A DNA stretch of 7,290 bases from an uncultured Lachnospiraceae bacterium (GTDB lineage Bacteria > Bacillota > Clostridia > Lachnospirales > Lachnospiraceae). Under the pieces are notes generated by a model. The model made no database searches. It was not told the origin of the DNA and was given only the letters and a program-made list of their open reading frames with translations. Shown here in pieces: positions 6,253 to 7,290 of this stretch. The position numbers and the translations under genes are program-made. The stretch's first letter is position 1; every line of letters begins with the position of its first letter. The DNA lies in assembly GCA_958405355.1 (NCBI GenBank), contig CATYEA010000094.1, forward strand, positions 1 to 7,290, given 5' to 3'.

Positions 6253-7093
6253 ACACTGTATAATATTTAAAGCCGAGGGTTTTTAAAAGCTCTTCGGCTT
6301 TTTTAAAATCATAGGCAATATGTTCCGGCTTATGGGCATCGGCACCGATGGTGATCATCTCGCCGCCAAGTTCCAGATAACGGGACAGAATATCGGCCTG
6401 AGGGTTTGGCTGGCCGAGGCCGTATTTGTAGCCGGCGGTATTGACTTCCAGGGCCAGATTATTGTTGATGATGGTCTTTAAAGCCATATCAAGAATGTCG
6501 GCATGTTTTTTGTAGGTATAGCCTTTGTTTTTTTCAGGTGCATACCGAATGAGATAATCTATGTGGGCGTAGGTGTCAAAATTTTTATATGCTGCCGTAT
6601 TATCAATGATGGTCCGGAAATATTTTTCACAGATATCTTCGACGGTACGGCCTTCCCAAAATTCAGTTTCATAAGGATCGCCGTGAATCATATCCTTTGG
6701 GGCTGTACCATGCTTTTGAATATGGTCTAAATCTTTTTTATACCATGGTGCCGGAATGAGATGGGAAGAGCCGATAATAAAATCAAAGTCATGGGCGTCG
6801 GCGACAGCGGCATAGCGGTCGGCCAGATGGGGCAGAAGTCCGAACTCAATGCCAAACAGCACCTCGATATTTTTTTTATACTTATCTTTTAATTCAAATA
6901 ATTTTTTCTCGTAAGCATCCATATCCACTTCAAATAAAACGGTACCGTCTGCGGAAGGATATTCATAATCCAGATGCTCGGTAAAGCAGATGGTTTTCAT
7001 TCCCCTGGAAATGGCTCCCTGAATCATGTCTTCCATTGGGGATTCAGAGTCTGTAGAAAAGGATGAGTGCATATGTATATCACTGGTAATCAT
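6218..7093 (-). CDS. hisK: PHP-domain phosphoesterase, histidinol-phosphatase HisJ/HisK family
   Basis: This 291-residue protein is a complete PHP-fold metallophosphatase of the HisJ/HisK family, which hydrolyses L-histidinol phosphate in histidine synthesis. Metal-site motifs are visible in order: HMHSSFSTD with H7, H9 and D15; FTEHLD with H40; GIEFG with E83; IIGSSH with H111; YAHIDYL with H177; and GADAHKP with D252 and H254. The trinuclear metal centre therefore appears intact. Length and C-terminus (GFKYYTVFKKRQ...) are typical. The ATG is preceded on the minus strand by GGAGG (7101-7105, 7-base spacing). No other his genes are nearby, so the substrate could be another phosphate ester; the symbol is the family name, not proof. 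Its 3' end overlaps the DUF975 gene by 35 bp, and no terminator for it is apparent within or past the overlap. Confidence 0.85.
   Translation of the reverse strand: MITSDIHMHSSFSTDSESPMEDMIQGAISRGMKTICFTEHLDYEYPSADGTVLFEVDMDAYEKKLFELKDKYKKNIEVLFGIEFGLLPHLADRYAAVADAHDFDFIIGSSHLIPAPWYKKDLDHIQKHGTAPKDMIHGDPYETEFWEGRTVEDICEKYFRTIIDNTAAYKNFDTYAHIDYLIRYAPEKNKGYTYKKHADILDMALKTIINNNLALEVNTAGYKYGLGQPNPQADILSRYLELGGEMITIGADAHKPEHIAYDFKKAEELLKTLGFKYYTVFKKRQPVMLPL
6269..6304 (+). terminator. Rho-independent terminator of the isc-mnmA-DUF975 operon
   Basis: AAAGCCGA (6269-6276) pairs with TCGGCTTT (6294-6301) across a loop of 17 bases that may pair further internally, and six Ts follow at 6299-6304. It begins 16 bases after the DUF975 stop. 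On the minus strand the same hairpin lacks a good T-run and lies inside the coding sequence (codons about 264-276 of the PHP gene), so it should act only on plus-strand transcription. Confidence 0.72.
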
Positions 7094-7124
7094 GTTTAAG
7101 CCTCCATTATTCTATTTTAAGCTA

Positions 7125-7153
7125 AATATAGTCCAATTTCCGTCATTTGTCAA
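7125..7153 (-). promoter_or_regulatory. Promoter of the PHP phosphatase gene
   Basis: On the minus strand a perfect TTGACA (7148-7153) is followed by 17 bases and TATATT (7125-7130, 5 of 6 consensus). Transcription would start near 7118, about 25 bases before the ATG, leaving a short leader with GGAGG. Confidence 0.8.
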
Positions 7154-7164
7154 ATAAATAACAA
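7147..7164. promoter_or_regulatory. Candidate Rex (redox repressor) operator
   Basis: The 18-bp sequence TTGTCAAATAAATAACAA matches the clostridial Rex consensus TTGTTAA-N4-TTAACAA at 12 of 14 defined bases. It covers the -35 box of the PHP gene and lies about 20 bp upstream of the -35 box of gap. Part of the match (TGTCAA) is also the reverse of the TTGACA box, so the evidence is weaker than the count suggests. No rex gene is in the window. Confidence 0.4.
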
Positions 7165-7182
7165 ATATTATCCGAAATTAAC

Positions 7183-7211
7183 TTGAATTTTATTCGGTAA
7201 TTGGGTAAAAT
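7183..7211 (+). promoter_or_regulatory. Promoter of gap
   Basis: TTGAAT (7183-7188, 4 of 6) is followed by 17 bases and TAAAAT (7206-7211, 5 of 6). The upstream stretch is very AT-rich and could act as an UP element, as expected for a highly expressed glycolytic gene. Transcription would start near 7218, giving a leader of about 40 bases. Confidence 0.72.
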
Positions 7212-7256
7212 AGAATCATAATAATAATATAATCTAATTTAGGAGGAACTAAAATT

Positions 7257-7290
7257 ATGGCAGTAAGAGTAGCAATTAATGGTTTTGGTC
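7257..7290 (+). CDS. gap: Type I glyceraldehyde-3-phosphate dehydrogenase, N-terminus (3' truncated)
   Basis: The ATG at 7257 follows a strong AGGAGGA at 7241-7247 and begins MAVRVAINGFG, the Rossmann-fold NAD-binding start of phosphorylating GAPDH (V-x-I-N-G-F-G-R-I-G-R). The enzyme oxidises glyceraldehyde 3-phosphate to 1,3-bisphosphoglycerate in glycolysis and makes NADH. Only 11 codons are in the window, so catalytic residues and what follows downstream (often pgk and tpi) cannot be seen. Confidence 0.9.
   Translation, partial: MAVRVAINGFG

Noticed and set aside
6503..6730. Plus-strand open frame inside the PHP gene
   Set aside because: It is antisense to PHP motifs that are clearly coding, and its sequence is low-complexity and hydrophobic in the manner of shadow frames.
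7172..7197. Second IscR site upstream of gap, because CCGA/TCGG half-sites recur
   Set aside because: The arms are separated by a much longer spacing than in the iscR palindrome and the inner GTAA/TTAC bases are missing.
7094..7256. Riboswitch or small RNA in the hisK-gap intergenic region
   Set aside because: Both promoters leave leaders of only about 25 and 40 bases, too short for a known riboswitch, and no stable hairpin with a T-run is present.

Overview
The window looks like a chromosomal housekeeping segment from an anaerobic Firmicute, most likely class Clostridia and probably Lachnospiraceae. Reasons: a Clostridium-type NifS/NifU pair under an Rrf2/IscR-type regulator, a LigA variant that I recall (not checked) from Lachnospiraceae, a DUF975 membrane protein, strong AGGAGG ribosome-binding sites, and moderate-to-low GC. 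I see no mobile element, tRNA, rRNA, CRISPR array or prophage signature.

Layout: (1) 1-164, the 3' end of an RluB/RluF/RsuA-type rRNA pseudouridine synthase, overlapping by 8 bases the start of ligA (157-2130), a divergent NAD+-dependent DNA ligase. (2) A promoter whose -35 box lies in the last codons of ligA, followed by a near-perfect 27-bp palindrome, opens an iron-sulfur/thiolation operon: iscR (2195-2644), nifS/iscS (2670-3857), nifU/iscU (3869-4306), mnmA (4310-5401) and a DUF975 membrane protein (5425-6252). The genes are 3-25 bp apart and on one strand. (3) A Rho-independent terminator at 6269-6304 ends this operon, but it lies inside the 3' coding part of a convergent PHP-family phosphoesterase (HisJ/HisK family, 6218-7093, minus strand). 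The two genes overlap by 35 bp. (4) A 163-bp divergent intergenic region carries a near-consensus promoter for the PHP gene, another for gap, and a sequence resembling a Rex operator. The window ends 11 codons into gap (glyceraldehyde-3-phosphate dehydrogenase, from 7257).

How the genes work together: NifS takes sulfur from cysteine; NifU is the scaffold on which Fe-S clusters form; IscR probably senses cluster status and represses the operon through the palindrome; MnmA uses sulfur (and, from its CxxC plus third Cys, probably a [4Fe-4S] cluster) to make 2-thiouridine at tRNA position 34. The role of the DUF975 protein is unknown.

No wholly new system is evident. The points most worth a second look are the LigA lineage with changes at several normally invariant active-site positions, the cysteine pattern of MnmA next to its own scaffold gene, the promoter/operator built into the ligA-iscR junction, the terminator inside an opposing gene, and the Rex-like site between hisK and gap.
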